Positions 15,662 through 17,021 of a DNA stretch of 17,021 nt are shown here, piece by piece. The position numbers and the translations under genes are program-made. Numbering within the stretch: the stretch's first letter is position 1; each line of letters begins with the position of its first letter. Below the pieces are notes generated by a model that ran no database searches, was not told the DNA's origin, and saw only the letters and a list, made by a program, of their open reading frames with translations. The stretch spans positions 1 through 17,021 of the forward strand of contig JANOCR010000241.1 of the NCBI GenBank assembly GCA_031412355.1, in the 5' to 3' direction. This DNA comes from JAENVT01 sp031412355 (GTDB lineage: Bacteria > Actinomycetota > Acidimicrobiia > Acidimicrobiales > Ilumatobacteraceae).

Positions 15662-17021
15662 TCAACTCTTGCTGTCCGACCAGCGCTCGATCACACTCAC
15701 ATCGGCGACGAACCTGACCGTGTCGTTCGGCGCCCAAATCCCGGCAGCGTCGGCCAGACAATCGCCGAGCAGTTGAGCGACCGCAGCGCCGTCCCGGGCG
15801 GGTGCGTGCAGCAGCAACTCGTCGTGCAGGCACAGCACGATCCGGGTGTCAAGCGACGCCGCGCGCGACCGCACGGTCACGGCCCACACCTTGAAGAACT
15901 CGGCCGCGGCGCCCTGCACCATTGCGTTGCGCCCGTACCGACCTCGCGCGGCCGCCCGACTGCGGCTGTCACGGTCGCTGAGATCAGCGGCGCCGCTGGA
16001 TCCCATGCGCACCAATCGCCCGCCGTAGGTGCGGAGGTCGCGGCCCACCTGGCCAGCGAGGTCCGCGTCGGTGAGAAACCGCATGGCCACCGGATATGCC
16101 AGCTCGAGACCGCGCAGGGCCGCGGCACCGTGACCCGTTGTCTGACCGTACATCGCCCCGAGCACGGCCACCTTTGCCGTTGCTCGGTCGACCGCGAGCT
16201 GTTCGGCGACCGGCAGGTACATGTCGTCGGCCGCTGTCGCCTGAGCCAGGGCGCGATCACCCGAGACCGAGGCGAGGACGCGCGGCTCGATCTGGCCGAG
16301 ATCGGCGCGGACGAAGACATGATCCGCGTCGGCGACCACAGCGGAGCGCAGATGGGCAGGCATGTTGTGCAGTCCGGCCGTCGCGGTCATCCGCCCGGCG
16401 GCACCATCGGACCCGGACCAGTCGCCACGCAGCCTGCCGTCCGGGCCCAGGTTGTCGTCAAGCCAGGCGTAGCCGAAGGTGGTCGCGACTCGTTCGGCCT
16501 TGCGCCACTCGAGCAGCGCCTCGATCATCGGATGCGACTCGCGAATCGCCTCCAACCGCCAGGCACGCGTGTCGGGCAGCTCGACGCCTATTCCGCGCAA
16601 CAACGACTTGACCTGCGCGGGGTTGCGGAGGTCGCAGGACGCGTTGGACGAGTGGCGCAACACCTCTGCATCACGCGACCGACGTTGCTCGGCCGCGTCG
16701 GCCTCGGACCTCGGACGCGGCCCGATGAACGACTCGACGATCGACTCAGCGATCGCGCGATCCATGGGCAGACCGTCGAGCGAGAGTTCGGCACACAACA
16801 GTTCCGCAGCGGACTCAGATCTGGCAGTCGCGCGTGCTCTCGGTCGGCCCGTCAGCTCTCCCAGTCGGGCGTCCTGCACCCGGCGGACTTCCGCAGCGAG
16901 TTGCGCCCATCGCGCCAGTCGATCCGGTGTCCATTCGAAGTCGCTCGTCAACCACTCGGGCTTCAGATATCCGTCGGCGCGAATCACTTCCTCAGACATG
17001 TCGAGATCATCGGGCTGAGTG
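15662..17021 (-). CDS. family A DNA polymerase domain, 5' end beyond window edge
   Basis: The polymerase motifs are complete: motif A Asp233 in DLGQIEPRVL, motif B Arg272 and Lys276 with Tyr284-Gly in KVAVLGAMYG, and motif C His392-Asp393-Glu394 in LCLHDELL (numbered from the ATG at 16999). Both metal-binding aspartates are present, so nucleotide transfer is expected. There is no 5' nuclease. The layout matches actinobacterial bifunctional 3'-5' exonuclease/DNA polymerases, which are distinct from PolA and usually longer, with an N-terminal exonuclease-like part. The frame has no stop from the ATG to the window edge, and no ribosome site is seen before that ATG, so the true start is probably outside. 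The motif B residue at the place of E. coli PolI Phe762 is Leu280. A role in repair is inference. Confidence 0.85.
   Translation of the reverse strand, partial: TQPDDLDMSEEVIRADGYLKPEWLTSDFEWTPDRLARWAQLAAEVRRVQDARLGELTGRPRARATARSESAAELLCAELSLDGLPMDRAIAESIVESFIGPRPRSEADAAEQRRSRDAEVLRHSSNASCDLRNPAQVKSLLRGIGVELPDTRAWRLEAIRESHPMIEALLEWRKAERVATTFGYAWLDDNLGPDGRLRGDWSGSDGAAGRMTATAGLHNMPAHLRSAVVADADHVFVRADLGQIEPRVLASVSGDRALAQATAADDMYLPVAEQLAVDRATAKVAVLGAMYGQTTGHGAAALRGLELAYPVAMRFLTDADLAGQVGRDLRTYGGRLVRMGSSGAADLSDRDSRSRAAARGRYGRNAMVQGAAAEFFKVWAVTVRSRAASLDTRIVLCLHDELLLHAPARDGAAVAQLLGDCLADAAGIWAPNDTVRFVADVSVIERWSDSKS

Noticed and set aside
1..17021. tRNA, rRNA, CRISPR arrays, insertion sequences or prophage genes
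   Set aside because: No cloverleaf, regular spacer-repeat pattern, transposase or terminal repeat was seen on reading both strands; short or degenerate ones could be missed by eye.

Overview
The window is a dense, high-GC bacterial chromosome segment with twelve protein genes. No RNA gene, CRISPR array or mobile element was seen. Several families point to an actinobacterium: a Rv1855c-like F420-type luciferase-fold oxidoreductase, a CadI/ArsI enzyme close to mycobacterial CadI, an ArsR repressor with Cys15/Cys16, a long patatin-like protein, and a short family A DNA polymerase of the actinobacterial 3'-5' exonuclease/polymerase type. Placement near Acidimicrobiia (Ilumatobacter-like) is only an impression from composition and gene style.

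Region 1 (1-2760, minus) is the first 920 residues of a very large exported protein made of Cna-B/SdrD-like and carboxypeptidase-regulatory-like beta modules; its C-terminus lies outside the window. It has a recognisable promoter in an AT-richer gap. Region 2 (3013-4730) holds an LLM-class oxidoreductase, then a divergent metal(loid) pair: cadI/arsI (minus) and arsR (plus). These share a control region containing nested inverted repeats. Region 3 (4747-6122, minus) is a MocD-like membrane di-iron oxygenase/desaturase followed 8 bases later by a MocE-like Rieske ferredoxin, a plausible oxygenase plus electron donor without its reductase.

Region 4 (6183-10524, plus) has a small lipoprotein-like trypsin-fold protease, then a complete three-subunit molybdenum hydroxylase in the order large, FAD, 2Fe-2S. 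The three subunit genes are joined by 4-base start/stop overlaps. Region 5 (10594-17021, minus) reads polymerase, patatin fused to a multi-pass membrane tail, then GH36 alpha-galactosidase. The last two overlap by 14 bases. The polymerase frame is still open at the right edge, so its N-terminus is probably cut off.

Most of the window looks like ordinary accessory metabolism. The parts most worth a second look are the giant exported protein, the patatin-membrane fusion and its odd neighbours, the arsR/cadI control region, and the reductase-less MocD/MocE pair. I did not find convincing evidence of a wholly new system. Every gap between genes is shorter than 300 bases. The longest, 2761-3012, contains a promoter, repeated CTAAG/CTTAG words and a 14-base palindrome.
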